Source: Clostridia bacterium (GTDB taxonomy: Bacteria > Bacillota > Clostridia > Oscillospirales > Acutalibacteraceae). From it: a stretch of DNA of 64,000 nt. The DNA is taken from contig CAAEIG010000160.1 of assembly GCA_900755895.1 (NCBI GenBank), positions 21,572 to 85,571 of the forward strand. The letters run 5' to 3'. Shown here piece by piece: positions 18,077 to 26,886 of this stretch. Each line of letters opens with the position of its first letter. Within the stretch, counting starts at the first letter, position 1. The position numbers and the translations under genes are program-made. A model generated the notes under the pieces. It worked only from the letters and a program-made list of their open reading frames with translations. It searched no databases and was not told where the DNA came from.

Positions 18077-19104
18077 AGAACTCCCTCCTCTTCATCTTTG
18101 CAGGATGACAACCTCTGGAACTCCGCATAATTCTCCAATATCTGCAAGTTCACTTCATATTCTGCGGTCTCGCCCGGCTTCAGGATGGTCAAGGCCCCTT
18201 CCGCACGCATTTGACTTCGTCCATCCGGATGACAGTTGCCCGGCTCCAAACCCAAGACATAATCGCCTACGCCCATCATCTTCCATTGGGTGAAGTAGGG
18301 TAGATTTTGCGGTGAAAATCGAATCACCAGCCCCGTGCCCAGCAAGGGGCTGTAAATTGCGGCCATCCCCTGATTTTCGAACTGATGGAAGTAACACTGT
18401 TCCTCAAATCCAACTGTGGGAGGCAGCATTTTATTCCAGCTTTCCAAATCCACCGCTGCATGGGAATTGCGCGGTTTTACTTGACTGCTTGGAATATAGA
18501 GTAAGCTCTCCTCACTGAGCAGTGGATACCCCATATTCATGTGGTACAGGATCTCCACGGGATAAGGTTCGCCGCCTTGGTTCATCACCTTGTCCCGAAG
18601 GCTCAAAGTATTCTCTTGTTCCGAACAGATCCATGTACGCTCCAATACAAGTCGATGGGCAAAAATACGCTCGTCACGGATCGTAGCATGGATCTCAATA
18701 CCCCGATCTGTGCGGTTCCACCACACATGATCTGCCGGCGTATTCCCGATGGTACCATGCAGGGGTAGCTCCTCCCCCTCATCCGTACAAGGCGTCCCCA
18801 CAGCATTCAAACCACAAGTAGTTAAAAAGCCGGCGGTAAAACTCTTTAAAAAGCCGTTCCCCACACCATCGTAGTAAGAGGGATGAACGTAGCCGCAAGG
18901 GGAAAAGTAACCGTAATTTCCTCCCCGGTAAGAAAGCCGCGAGAGATCCGCGCAACGGTCCACGCTCACAGTAAACTCCAGCCCTTTACCATTTCGCACC
19001 TGGAGCAATCGCATACCATCGCCACGGCCTCCCACTAATCGGACTTCCTCCACACCTGAAATCTGACTTTCGTGACCTAGATACATTTCCGTTTGTCGAT
19101 TCAT
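18070..19104 (-). CDS. DUF4432 / aldose-1-epimerase-like protein
   Basis: 344 residues with a galactose-mutarotase-like beta-sandwich. Typical DUF4432 features are FTVSVDRCADLSRLSYRG, TCGLNAVGTP, LHGTIGNTPA, ILYHMNMGYPLL and GLEPGNCHPDGR. Members usually occur in sugar-catabolic operons and probably interconvert anomers. It overlaps both neighbours (4 bp with the kinase, 7 bp with the aldolase), so it belongs to the same pathway. Confidence 0.85.
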   Translation of the reverse strand: MNRQTEMYLGHESQISGVEEVRLVGGRGDGMRLLQVRNGKGLEFTVSVDRCADLSRLSYRGGNYGYFSPCGYVHPSYYDGVGNGFLKSFTAGFLTTCGLNAVGTPCTDEGEELPLHGTIGNTPADHVWWNRTDRGIEIHATIRDERIFAHRLVLERTWICSEQENTLSLRDKVMNQGGEPYPVEILYHMNMGYPLLSEESLLYIPSSQVKPRNSHAAVDLESWNKMLPPTVGFEEQCYFHQFENQGMAAIYSPLLGTGLVIRFSPQNLPYFTQWKMMGVGDYVLGLEPGNCHPDGRSQMRAEGALTILKPGETAEYEVNLQILENYAEFQRLSSCKDEEEGVLC

Positions 19105-20612
19105 TCCGCATCCTCCATAAATGGTCGAACCGCTTGATAGATTCCTTGGTACTGGGCATAGAGTTTTTCATACTCTTTCTGACGGTCTTGTCGTGGCCAG
19201 TACGTTTCCCCAAGGTTGATAAACGCCTCTGCTGCCTTCTCCAAACTGGGGAACATTCCAACGGCCACTCCTGTGAGCATGGCTGATCCTACCGTACCAG
19301 CATCCGACACATTCAACGTGGTAACAGGCACGCCCAGAATGTCAGCCTTGATCTGCAGCCAGGTTCGACTGGCCGCTCCCCCTCCCGTGGCACGCAAACT
19401 CTTATATTGGACATTTCCTTTGGCAAGGCACTGTGTGTTCAACTTCATCTCATAAGAGACGCCTTCCATCACCGCACGGTAGAGGTCTGCGATTCTGTGC
19501 TCCAATGTAAGGCCTAAAATTGCCCCCTTGCTTCCCACATCCATATAGGGAGTGGCTGCCCCAGCAAAATGCGGCAGCACAAAAATGCCAGTGGCACAGT
19601 CTTTCATTTGTCCTTCTATGTAATCATAGAGACTTTTTCCTATCAACTGGGCTTTCTGTTGCTCGCCTCCTGCAAAATTCTCCAAAAACCATTGCACCAA
19701 TGCTCCGCCGGTATAAGTAAAGGCATAGGTCACATAGGTGTTGGGCATTATATAGGGCACAATGGCAAATCCGCATTGGGCCATGACCTGCAATTCCTTT
19801 CCTTGAGGAAAACCATTGAATACCGGTGTGATACATTCCACAGTGCCTGCTCCATCCACCGCCTGCCCTGGGGAAAGTGCCCCGCTTCCCACAGCAGCAG
19901 CCACTTGGTCATGTGACACCAAGACAATGGGCAGTGACTCTGGCAAATCCCATTTTTGGGCAAGGTCTTGTCGGATTTTCCCGCATATTGTCCCGCTAGG
20001 GACGGGATTCCCGAACAGGCTGGGGTCTATCCCAGCAGCGGAAAAAACCTTTTTGCTCCAACATAAGTTTTTCACATCAAAGGCCATTGTGCGAGAGGCC
20101 AAAGAATAATCAATGCAATGAACACCAGAAAGCCGATATGCTACATAATCACCGATCAAACATATTCGGCAGACCTTTTGAAAGAGCTCGGGCCGCTGGT
20201 CCTTTAGCCACAACAATTTTGGAAGGCTGTACATGCTGTGAGGAGCCAGACCTGTCTCTTCGCTAAGCTGCTCCCTCCCCAAGGCAGTGGTCAATTGCTC
20301 CACTTGCTCGGCGCCTCGCGGGTCCGTATAAAGCATGCACGGTGCTACAGGCTGGTCGTTTTCATCCAGCGCCACAAAAGTTTCCCCAAAACTGGTAACT
20401 CCAAGCCCGCACAGTTCCTTTCCCCACTGGCTCCCCACCTGGGACAGCACTTGACACACGCCTTCCCAAATTGCCTGAACATCCACTTCGTGACTGCCAA
20501 GGTTCCTACGGATGGGATAATTCTGATAAGCTCGAAACCACTGCCGCCCTTCACTGTCGAACACGGTAACCTTGCATCCGGTTGTGCCTATATCCAACCC
20601 CGCGACCATCAT
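19101..20612 (-). CDS. FGGY family carbohydrate kinase
   Basis: 503 residues with the two FGGY actin-like domains. The N-terminal phosphate loop is GLDIGTTGCKVTVFDSEG; the C-terminal signature region includes ATGGGAASRTWLQIKADILG and DAGTVGSAMLTGVAVGMF. It phosphorylates a ketose or sugar alcohol with ATP in the cytoplasm. It follows the isomerase by 14 bp, so the isomerase product is the likely substrate. It most resembles xylulokinase-type enzymes, but specificity cannot be assigned. Confidence 0.92.
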   Translation of the reverse strand: MMVAGLDIGTTGCKVTVFDSEGRQWFRAYQNYPIRRNLGSHEVDVQAIWEGVCQVLSQVGSQWGKELCGLGVTSFGETFVALDENDQPVAPCMLYTDPRGAEQVEQLTTALGREQLSEETGLAPHSMYSLPKLLWLKDQRPELFQKVCRICLIGDYVAYRLSGVHCIDYSLASRTMAFDVKNLCWSKKVFSAAGIDPSLFGNPVPSGTICGKIRQDLAQKWDLPESLPIVLVSHDQVAAAVGSGALSPGQAVDGAGTVECITPVFNGFPQGKELQVMAQCGFAIVPYIMPNTYVTYAFTYTGGALVQWFLENFAGGEQQKAQLIGKSLYDYIEGQMKDCATGIFVLPHFAGAATPYMDVGSKGAILGLTLEHRIADLYRAVMEGVSYEMKLNTQCLAKGNVQYKSLRATGGGAASRTWLQIKADILGVPVTTLNVSDAGTVGSAMLTGVAVGMFPSLEKAAEAFINLGETYWPRQDRQKEYEKLYAQYQGIYQAVRPFMEDAE

Positions 20613-20626
20613 GGCAAACGCTCCTT

Positions 20627-22036
20627 TCAGCCATCAATATTTACCACGTCATAACCTAAGTAGTTCTGGAAAGCCTCTGTGAGAACCTCTTTCATTGAAC
20701 CTACTCCCACAGTGGTATGGTGCTTAAAGCCCTCCTTGGCTAAACGAAGCAGCTTATCTTGCAAATGGGGAATCTCTGCTACGCCACCGCAGCCAAAGAA
20801 ACCATCTTCAATGGGATCCTCGGTAAACTTTCCCTGGGAAACATAAATCCGAATCTCACCATTCTCTGTCAGGCAGTTGGAAAACGTCATCTCAAAGGGG
20901 CGAATCCGTCCTTCGTTGACACCCCATCCAGAACCAGGATCACCTTTCTCAAACATTTTGTGAGCACCTACGCAGCCGGTACAGGTCATCAATCCCTGGG
21001 CCGTAGAGCCGCAATGGAAGAGAATCACCTTGTCCTCTTCTTGCCCATAATTATTGTTCCAATCGAGACAAGCTGTAGGCTGCTGAGACGCCAACTGCAT
21101 AGCACGCATGGTAATTGCCGAACACATATCAATTTCACAGCTGCACACAATACCCCGATCGTTCATCTCACTCACCAATACGCAGGGGCAGATTCGCAGC
21201 TCCGTTTCCATTTCATTCCAACACCGCAGAGCAATCGCGTCCAAGTGGTATTCCCGAATATACTCATCCAGCACACAGCCTGCTTTTGCCAAGGTTTTTT
21301 GCCGGTCCTCCGGTACCTGAGAAAAATCCGCATACCGGCGCAAACTTTCCTCTTTTGCGAGAACTTCCGGGGTGTTATCTGCCATCTGTCGCACTTTGTA
21401 GAAAACCTCGGACAGATCGAAACTCTCCACGGTGATCCCATGGCGCTGCATGGCAAGTTCATCGAAGCGGACAGTTTTGAATGCTGTAGTCCGCGCCCCA
21501 ATACAGCCCAAAGTAAACCGCTTCATACCGTTGACTACCCTACAGATGGCAGCAAAGTCCTGCAGATTTTGGGCAAACTCTGCGCTCAAAGGATGGACAA
21601 CGTGAGGTTTCATCACAGTGAAGGGGATCTGATACTGGTAAAAAACATCGGTCACGCTAAACTTGCCGCAAAATGCGTCACGCCTGTGCTTGAAATCCAG
21701 CTTACCTAATTCATCCGGATAGGCCTGCATCAAAATGGGGACACCTGCGTCTTGCAGAGCAGTGACAGCACCATTTTCATCAATGAAAATGGGCATACAG
21801 CAGATCACTCCGTCATATTCGCCTCGGTGTTCCTCCAACCATTGCGCAAAGATGCGCCCTTCTTCCCTCGTTTCCACTGCACCATAGCGGGTGGCGGATT
21901 CCTCCATCATCAAACAACGGTAACCCGCACGCTCCACCGCCTGTTTCATTTCTTCTCGTCCATCGTGCAAAAGCTCCGCAGGCATAAATCCACGATTGCC
22001 CACAAAGACGGCGAATGTCATTTGTTTCTGTTCCAT
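20627..22036 (-). CDS. L-fucose/L-arabinose isomerase family protein
   Basis: 469 residues from ATG 22036; an in-frame GTG at 22051 lies directly on the AAGGAG ribosome binding site, so it is unlikely to be used. It belongs to the FucI/AraA fold superfamily, as seen in the N-terminal GVICCMPIFIDENGAV region, the central CWNEMETELRICPC and CEIDMCSAITMRAM, and the C-terminal TFSNCLTENGEIRIYVSQG. It probably converts an aldose to a ketose. It is the first gene of the sugar operon and divergent from the AraC regulator. Confidence 0.85.
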   Translation of the reverse strand: MEQKQMTFAVFVGNRGFMPAELLHDGREEMKQAVERAGYRCLMMEESATRYGAVETREEGRIFAQWLEEHRGEYDGVICCMPIFIDENGAVTALQDAGVPILMQAYPDELGKLDFKHRRDAFCGKFSVTDVFYQYQIPFTVMKPHVVHPLSAEFAQNLQDFAAICRVVNGMKRFTLGCIGARTTAFKTVRFDELAMQRHGITVESFDLSEVFYKVRQMADNTPEVLAKEESLRRYADFSQVPEDRQKTLAKAGCVLDEYIREYHLDAIALRCWNEMETELRICPCVLVSEMNDRGIVCSCEIDMCSAITMRAMQLASQQPTACLDWNNNYGQEEDKVILFHCGSTAQGLMTCTGCVGAHKMFEKGDPGSGWGVNEGRIRPFEMTFSNCLTENGEIRIYVSQGKFTEDPIEDGFFGCGGVAEIPHLQDKLLRLAKEGFKHHTTVGVGSMKEVLTEAFQNYLGYDVVNIDG

Positions 22037-22103
22037 AGTTTTATAGTTCACTCCTTATTCCAAAGAATTTGATGGCAGGGACCTACCACTTTTTCTTTAT
22101 TTT

Positions 22104-22141
22104 AGGACGCTCTTCCGGTAAATACTATGGAGATTCGTCCT
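22104..22141. repeat. Inverted repeat between the sugar operon and its regulator
   Basis: AGGACG (22104-22109) and CGTCCT (22136-22141), separated by 26 bp, lie in the divergent intergenic region and could be half-sites for the AraC-type regulator. Short, so chance is possible. Confidence 0.35.
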
Positions 22142-22148
22142 ATTTTCT

Positions 22149-22176
22149 TTGCAATTGTCCGGTTTTGTGATACAAT
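22149..22176 (+). promoter_or_regulatory. Promoter of the AraC regulator gene
   Basis: TTGCAA (22149-22154), 16 bp, TACAAT (22171-22176), 40 bases before the TTG start. Confidence 0.6.
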
Positions 22177-22215
22177 ATTCCTGTTTTCCTTTGTGCATTG
22201 TGAGGAGGGACCACA

Positions 22216-23067
22216 TTGTTTTCTGTTTTTGACATTGACAAATTGGAAAGCCTGCTGCGCGATTTTTATCAGCTCTCCCACATCCGCATCACGTTGTTCG
22301 ATGCTGACCTAGAGGAGTTGGTTTCCTACCCTCAGCAGCGGGCCGCTTTCTGTGATTTGATCCGCAAAACACCCCAAGGCGCCTCCGCTTGCCGCCGCTG
22401 TGACAAGGAAGCCTGCGCCCATGCCGCAGTCTCCCAAGACACCTATGTCTACCGCTGTCACGCCGGACTGACAGAAGCCGTCACGCCACTTTATACAGGA
22501 GACGTACTGATTGGATATCTGCTTTTTGGGCACCTGTTTGCCTACTCCTCCTTTGAGGAAGGGTGGAATTGTATTCGTGATGCCTGTGTAGGCTATGGGG
22601 TTGACCTGACGGAGTTGGAAGCATTCTGCAGAACTGCCAAACTCGTAGATGAAAACACCATCAAAGCTGCTTCACGAATTTTAAGAGCTGTAGCTTCCTA
22701 TCTCGTTTTGGAACGCATGGTCTCTCTGCAGGAAGAGAGCATTCACGCGAAACTGGATCAGTATCTCTCCAGCCATTTTACCGAGAAATTGGACATCCTC
22801 AAATTGTGCTCTCTCTTGGGTGTAGGACGCTCTCAATTGTACAAAATAAGCCGCCAGCTTTACGGCGGAGGCTTACTTCAGCATATTAAAAAGCTGCGAT
22901 TTGAAAAAGCCAAGCAATTGCTGGTCAATCATCCAGAAATGTCCATTGGGGAAATCGCTGCTGCATGCGGTTTCGATGACTACAACTATTTTATTTCCAG
23001 CTTCTCAAAAGCAGTGGGAACTTCTCCCAGAGTCTACCGGCAATTAGAAAGAAAAAGCATGGATTGA
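22216..23067 (+). CDS. AraC family regulator with PocR sensory domain
   Basis: 283 residues from a TTG start that sits 5 bases after GAGGAGGGA. The N-terminal PocR-type ligand domain has the conserved cysteines ACRRCDKEACAH and YRCHAGLTEAVTPL; the C-terminus has two AraC helix-turn-helices (LKLCSLLGVGRSQLYKISRQ and IGEIAAACGFDDYNYF). PocR domains bind small metabolites. It is divergent from the isomerase operon and is the likely activator. Confidence 0.92.
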   Translation: MFSVFDIDKLESLLRDFYQLSHIRITLFDADLEELVSYPQQRAAFCDLIRKTPQGASACRRCDKEACAHAAVSQDTYVYRCHAGLTEAVTPLYTGDVLIGYLLFGHLFAYSSFEEGWNCIRDACVGYGVDLTELEAFCRTAKLVDENTIKAASRILRAVASYLVLERMVSLQEESIHAKLDQYLSSHFTEKLDILKLCSLLGVGRSQLYKISRQLYGGGLLQHIKKLRFEKAKQLLVNHPEMSIGEIAAACGFDDYNYFISSFSKAVGTSPRVYRQLERKSMD

Positions 23068-23129
23068 GGAACTCTTCCCGCGGCAGAAATTCTTCCTGAA
23101 CGCACCCTTTCCCCAGATATTCGGGAACA

Positions 23130-23171
23130 AAAAAGAGCAGGAAATCCATTTCAAGATTTCCTGCTCTTTTT
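23130..23171 (+). terminator. Terminator after the AraC gene (bidirectional)
   Basis: Perfect 17-bp stem AAAAAGAGCAGGAAATC/GATTTCCTGCTCTTTTT with an 8-base loop. The A and T ends give U-tracts in both directions, so it also serves the convergent minus-strand gene. Confidence 0.95.
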
Positions 23172-23253
23172 GACACCGCTAATGAGCATCCGGTATTCCG
23201 TTTTACAGATGTAGATCGTGCGAGTCCATGTGAGACCGCCAAGGACTAAGGAG

Positions 23254-23961
23254 TTACACATCGAAGAAAAACACATTGGGAATTGCAGCAGCCCCGAATG
23301 TATTCACAGCCATTCGATACATCGCCTTTGCATGAATTCTGTCATGCCAAATAAAGCGCCGAAGAACTTTTCTTATTGACCATTCTTCACCGTAGCTACC
23401 GGAATAGACTTTACTATCCAGAAAATGAGGCTGGCTTTCCAAAAATGCAAATCCACCCTCTCGACATTTCAGAATGCTTCCTTCATTCCCCGTTGAGACT
23501 CCGATTTCGCCAAAATAATAACTGTTCACATTTTTGGTGTGCTCATACATCTCCAATGCTGTGCGAGGAATTTGGCCATAGAAAGTGGTTCTGGCATGCA
23601 GACAGCTTTTATTCTTATCAGGTATCGCTTTATACAGTGTCAAAAAACTCTGTGCCGATTTCAAGGCAAGCGATTTTAACGCCAAATATTCTGAGATACT
23701 CAAGGCCTTTCTTTCTTCATCAAAAAGGACATCCGAATCCGCATCGCAAATGGACAACTCCGAGTTGTGTTGCTGAACAATCTCAACTTCAACAACATCC
23801 GGAATGGATTCTCCCTTCCATTTGAGATAGGATTGAATTTCACAAGGCATTTTTTGCGTTGCAATCTCCAAAGAAGGGCCTCTTGTAAAAGCCCCAATAA
23901 AGTTGGAAGCATACAAAAGAGTATCATCACCGTTGTGTTCCCACACACATTCTATTTTCAT
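23254..23961 (-). CDS. Uncharacterised protein, possibly DinB-like
   Basis: 235 residues from ATG 23959-23961, selected because GGAGGAGGAAC precedes it; a TTG at 23982 lies inside that site. The N-terminal part is a small alpha/beta domain (MKIECVWEHNGDDTLLYASN). The C-terminal part contains RTALEMYEHTKNVNSYYFGE and FIWHDRIHAKAMYRM, spaced histidines that resemble DinB/YfiT metal-binding helix bundles. I am not certain of the family. It is monocistronic, between two terminators. Confidence 0.7.
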   Translation of the reverse strand: MKIECVWEHNGDDTLLYASNFIGAFTRGPSLEIATQKMPCEIQSYLKWKGESIPDVVEVEIVQQHNSELSICDADSDVLFDEERKALSISEYLALKSLALKSAQSFLTLYKAIPDKNKSCLHARTTFYGQIPRTALEMYEHTKNVNSYYFGEIGVSTGNEGSILKCREGGFAFLESQPHFLDSKVYSGSYGEEWSIRKVLRRFIWHDRIHAKAMYRMAVNTFGAAAIPNVFFFDV

Positions 23962-24136
23962 GGGGATAAGTTCCTCCTCCAACGCTGATTTCCCGTTGCC
24001 ATCATTATACTTTGTTCAGCAAGAAAAGAATAGCTGGTTTCTGCAAAACAGGCCGAACAGGAACTACTTTTGTTCCAAGATCTTTCCTCGTGGCAAGCTC
24101 AGAGAGCAATGGACTTGCCCAGTTGAGCTAGACGAT

Positions 24137-26035
24137 CTAGTTTTCAAACACCTGTTGGAACACGGTTTTCCGGTAGGAGGCTCTAATCCAAAGAAACAAC
24201 ACAACTTGCAAGATAATCAGTACCCCAGTAAATCCCAAAGCAACTGGAATTGTGGATACCAGAGTAAATTGTTCGGTCAGAAACACCCCAATCCAGAGGT
24301 ACACCAATGCAAGGGCAAAAGGCACACACAAAATCAAAAAAATAAGCCGACTCAGGACCCGGGAAAGCTCCTTTCTGGAAAGGCCGATCTTTACAATCCC
24401 TTTGAGTTTTCTACATTCAGCGTCCAGTTCCGAATAGAGCCTAGAATAGATAAAGCTGGCAACCGCAAGGAGAAAGACAAAGGATAGCATCCCTCCAATG
24501 TACAGTGTCAAATTGTTCTGAATCTGGCTGCTGCGGTAATAGCGATATGCGGATACCACGTTGGCATCTCCATTTTGCAGTGTGTCTTCCAGAGAAGCAA
24601 AGATAGCCTCCGGGCTTTTACTGTTACTCTCCCAATCATCATACAAAAACGCTGTCACCGTTCTCTCCGTCATCTGGGGCTGCAAAGAGGCAAACACAAC
24701 ATCGCTCACCACACAAATCCCACTGGTAAAACCGGTCAACGTGATCACCTTGTCGGACTGTCCCTCCACAGACAACGAAAGTTGGTTGGATTGCAAAAAG
24801 CTCTCTATGGAAGAGGGCAATGCCTCCAAAAACTCATCTGCATTCCCGGTCACAAGATAAACACCGGTATCGGAAACCGAAACCGGTTCCCGCCCCAGAA
24901 AAGCCATGATCTGATTGTAGTCGCTCAAGGACATCATGGCGCTCCGGGAATCCTGATGGGGATACCATAAATGGATGTCTGCTGTTTTATATCCTGGAAG
25001 ATCGTGTAATTCTTCCTCAATGACTGCCAGGTCATGGGCTGCATCTGCCCTCTCCGTCCATGCGTTATAAGTCATCGCATAGGGCAGTATTTTTTCCGTT
25101 TCAGACTTCACATTGGTGGACAGGGAAAACAAAAGAATAACCGCAAAAAAGGCCGCCGCATACAGGAGCGCAGAAATTGTCATGCTTTGTGCATTGGTTT
25201 TCAATTTTGCCCGTTGATCTCCGATACACAACAAGCGGACATTGGATCGGCTTTTCCTCTGAAATGTCAACCACAGACGCATTCCAAAAGAAACTAGAAG
25301 ATAGGTTCCCAGCACAGCAGCAAGGATAAGAAGAAACGGCAGAAAAAAGCTCTCCTGCATGGAACGGGAAAAATCGGACGTTCCAACCAAAGCCCAAATC
25401 GAGAGGGGGGCTACCACCAGAAAAGCAACTAAAATAGGAACCAAATTCTGCCGCTTATCGTCTTTGGCTTCTGCCTTTAAAAGCTTCACAACCTCCTTTT
25501 TGCGGATAAATTTTGGGGTAAAGTATGCGATTCCAAAGAATACCAATCCCATCACCACTACCGTCAGCAACATGGCCTTGGCCGGGAAGTAAAAGACAAA
25601 TTCCGATACACCAATCATCCTGTTCGCGATATCAAGAAAGAATTTGGAAAACACCATTCCAAAGAGAATCCCAGTGACAATGGACAAACTCCCCACCAGC
25701 ATATTCTCCATAAACACCAATCGATTTATCTGCTTCTTGGATGCACCTAAAATGGTGATTAAACCCAACTGACGGCTGCGATTTTTCAAAAAGCATCTCA
25801 TGGAATAGGAGATAAAACAGATAGAAAAGGCAACGGAAACAGCCTCTCCCGCAGCCAATGTAAGCCCCATGGAACTATTGGCATCAATGACTTCCAATGC
25901 CGGATGAAAGGACAACACACTGAACAGAAAAAAGACAAAGACAGAAAACACACAGTTGATAAAATAGTAGATATAGTTCCGCTTGTCTCTGCTGATATTT
26001 TTCCAAGCGAACTCAAATAATGTCACGGGGTTCAC
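24137..26035 (-). CDS. ABC transporter permease, BceB type
   Basis: 632 residues with FtsX-like topology: about ten transmembrane helices, four early (FVFFLFSVL onwards) and three at the C-terminus (LSFVFLLAVASFIY, FLILCVPFALALVYLW), with a large extracellular loop of about 200 residues between helices seven and eight. BceB-type permeases sense and remove peptide antibiotics acting on lipid II cycle intermediates. It overlaps the ATPase gene by 23 bp and lies beside the cognate two-component system. Confidence 0.93.
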   Translation of the reverse strand: MNPVTLFEFAWKNISRDKRNYIYYFINCVFSVFVFFLFSVLSFHPALEVIDANSSMGLTLAAGEAVSVAFSICFISYSMRCFLKNRSRQLGLITILGASKKQINRLVFMENMLVGSLSIVTGILFGMVFSKFFLDIANRMIGVSEFVFYFPAKAMLLTVVVMGLVFFGIAYFTPKFIRKKEVVKLLKAEAKDDKRQNLVPILVAFLVVAPLSIWALVGTSDFSRSMQESFFLPFLLILAAVLGTYLLVSFGMRLWLTFQRKSRSNVRLLCIGDQRAKLKTNAQSMTISALLYAAAFFAVILLFSLSTNVKSETEKILPYAMTYNAWTERADAAHDLAVIEEELHDLPGYKTADIHLWYPHQDSRSAMMSLSDYNQIMAFLGREPVSVSDTGVYLVTGNADEFLEALPSSIESFLQSNQLSLSVEGQSDKVITLTGFTSGICVVSDVVFASLQPQMTERTVTAFLYDDWESNSKSPEAIFASLEDTLQNGDANVVSAYRYYRSSQIQNNLTLYIGGMLSFVFLLAVASFIYSRLYSELDAECRKLKGIVKIGLSRKELSRVLSRLIFLILCVPFALALVYLWIGVFLTEQFTLVSTIPVALGFTGVLIILQVVLFLWIRASYRKTVFQQVFEN

Positions 26036-26771
26036 CTCCTAAAAGGCTCATGGCATCCACAATCTTCTGTTGAAACGCCTGCCGGTTTTCACCGGATACA
26101 ATTTCTTGGTACAACGTGCCATCTTTGATGATTAACACGCGCTTACAATAACTTGCGACAAAGGAGTCATGGGTCACCATCAAAATCGTAGACTGATGGG
26201 CCCGGTTCAGCATCTGGAACAATTCCATGACGTCCTTTGTAGCTTTGGAATCCAGATTGCCCGTGGGCTCATCCGCAAGCAGCAGAGCCGGATTTGTCAC
26301 AACAGCACGGGCAATGGCCACCCTCTGGGCCTGACCGCCGGAAATCTCAAAAGTGCGCTTGGACAGGAGATGGCCAATCCCCAACAGCTCAGCCACAGAT
26401 TGTGTGCGTTCTTTCATCTGAGAAGACGATACTCCCTCCAGTGTTAAGGGGAGCATGATATTCTCCCCAACTGTAAGGGTCTGTACCAAATTAAAATCCT
26501 GAAAGACAAATCCCAACACACTGCGACGAAAATGGGCAAGCTGACTGTCCTTCATGGTGTGAGGGTCCTTTCCGTCAATCGTCACACTGCCGCTGGTGGG
26601 ATGATCAATGGTGGAGATCACGTTCAACAGCGTACTTTTGCCACTGCCAGAAGGTCCCATAATGGCAACAAATTCGCCTTTTTCCATCTGAAAGTTGATA
26701 TCATGCAAAGCGGTATAGGGGACTTTTCCCTCATAGACCTTTCCAAGATGTTTTGTCTCTAAAATTGACAT
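26013..26771 (-). CDS. ABC transporter ATP-binding protein, BceA type
   Basis: 252 residues from ATG 26769-26771 with AAGGAGG upstream; the frame is open further upstream but without a start site. Walker A GPSGSGKST, the Q-loop region FQDFNLVQTLTVGENIMLPL, signature SGGQAQRVAIARA, Walker B LLLADEPTGNLD and the H-loop VTHDS are all intact. It powers the BceB-like permease encoded next to it. Confidence 0.96.
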   Translation of the reverse strand: MSILETKHLGKVYEGKVPYTALHDINFQMEKGEFVAIMGPSGSGKSTLLNVISTIDHPTSGSVTIDGKDPHTMKDSQLAHFRRSVLGFVFQDFNLVQTLTVGENIMLPLTLEGVSSSQMKERTQSVAELLGIGHLLSKRTFEISGGQAQRVAIARAVVTNPALLLADEPTGNLDSKATKDVMELFQMLNRAHQSTILMVTHDSFVASYCKRVLIIKDGTLYQEIVSGENRQAFQQKIVDAMSLLGGEPRDII

Positions 26772-26802
26772 CGTTATGATCCTCCTTGCTTTTCCTGTCT
26801 CC

Positions 26803-26831
26803 AGTATAGCGCAAAACCCAAACATGAAAAA
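26803..26831 (-). promoter_or_regulatory. Promoter of the bceAB-like operon
   Basis: On the minus strand TTTTTC (26826-26831), 17 bp, TATACT (26803-26808). The -35 is weak, as expected for a promoter that needs an activator. Confidence 0.6.
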
Positions 26832-26833
26832 TC

Positions 26834-26873
26834 GAGAAAGATTACACAACCTTACAGTTCTGTAATCTTTCTC
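26834..26873 (-). terminator. Hairpin ending the bceRS-like transcript
   Basis: GAGAAAGATTACA and TGTAATCTTTCTC form a perfect 13-bp stem, followed on the minus strand by a short T-run (GATTTTTC). It lies between the kinase gene and the bceAB promoter, and its right arm contains half of the response-regulator site. Confidence 0.75.
26852..26865. promoter_or_regulatory. Probable BceR-type operator
   Basis: TTACAGTTCTGTAA matches the TNACA-N4-TGTAA motif described for BceR-like response regulators. Its centre is about 30 bp, three helical turns, upstream of the -35 box, a suitable activator position. Confidence 0.65.
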
Positions 26874-26886
26874 GTATTTTCTTTCA

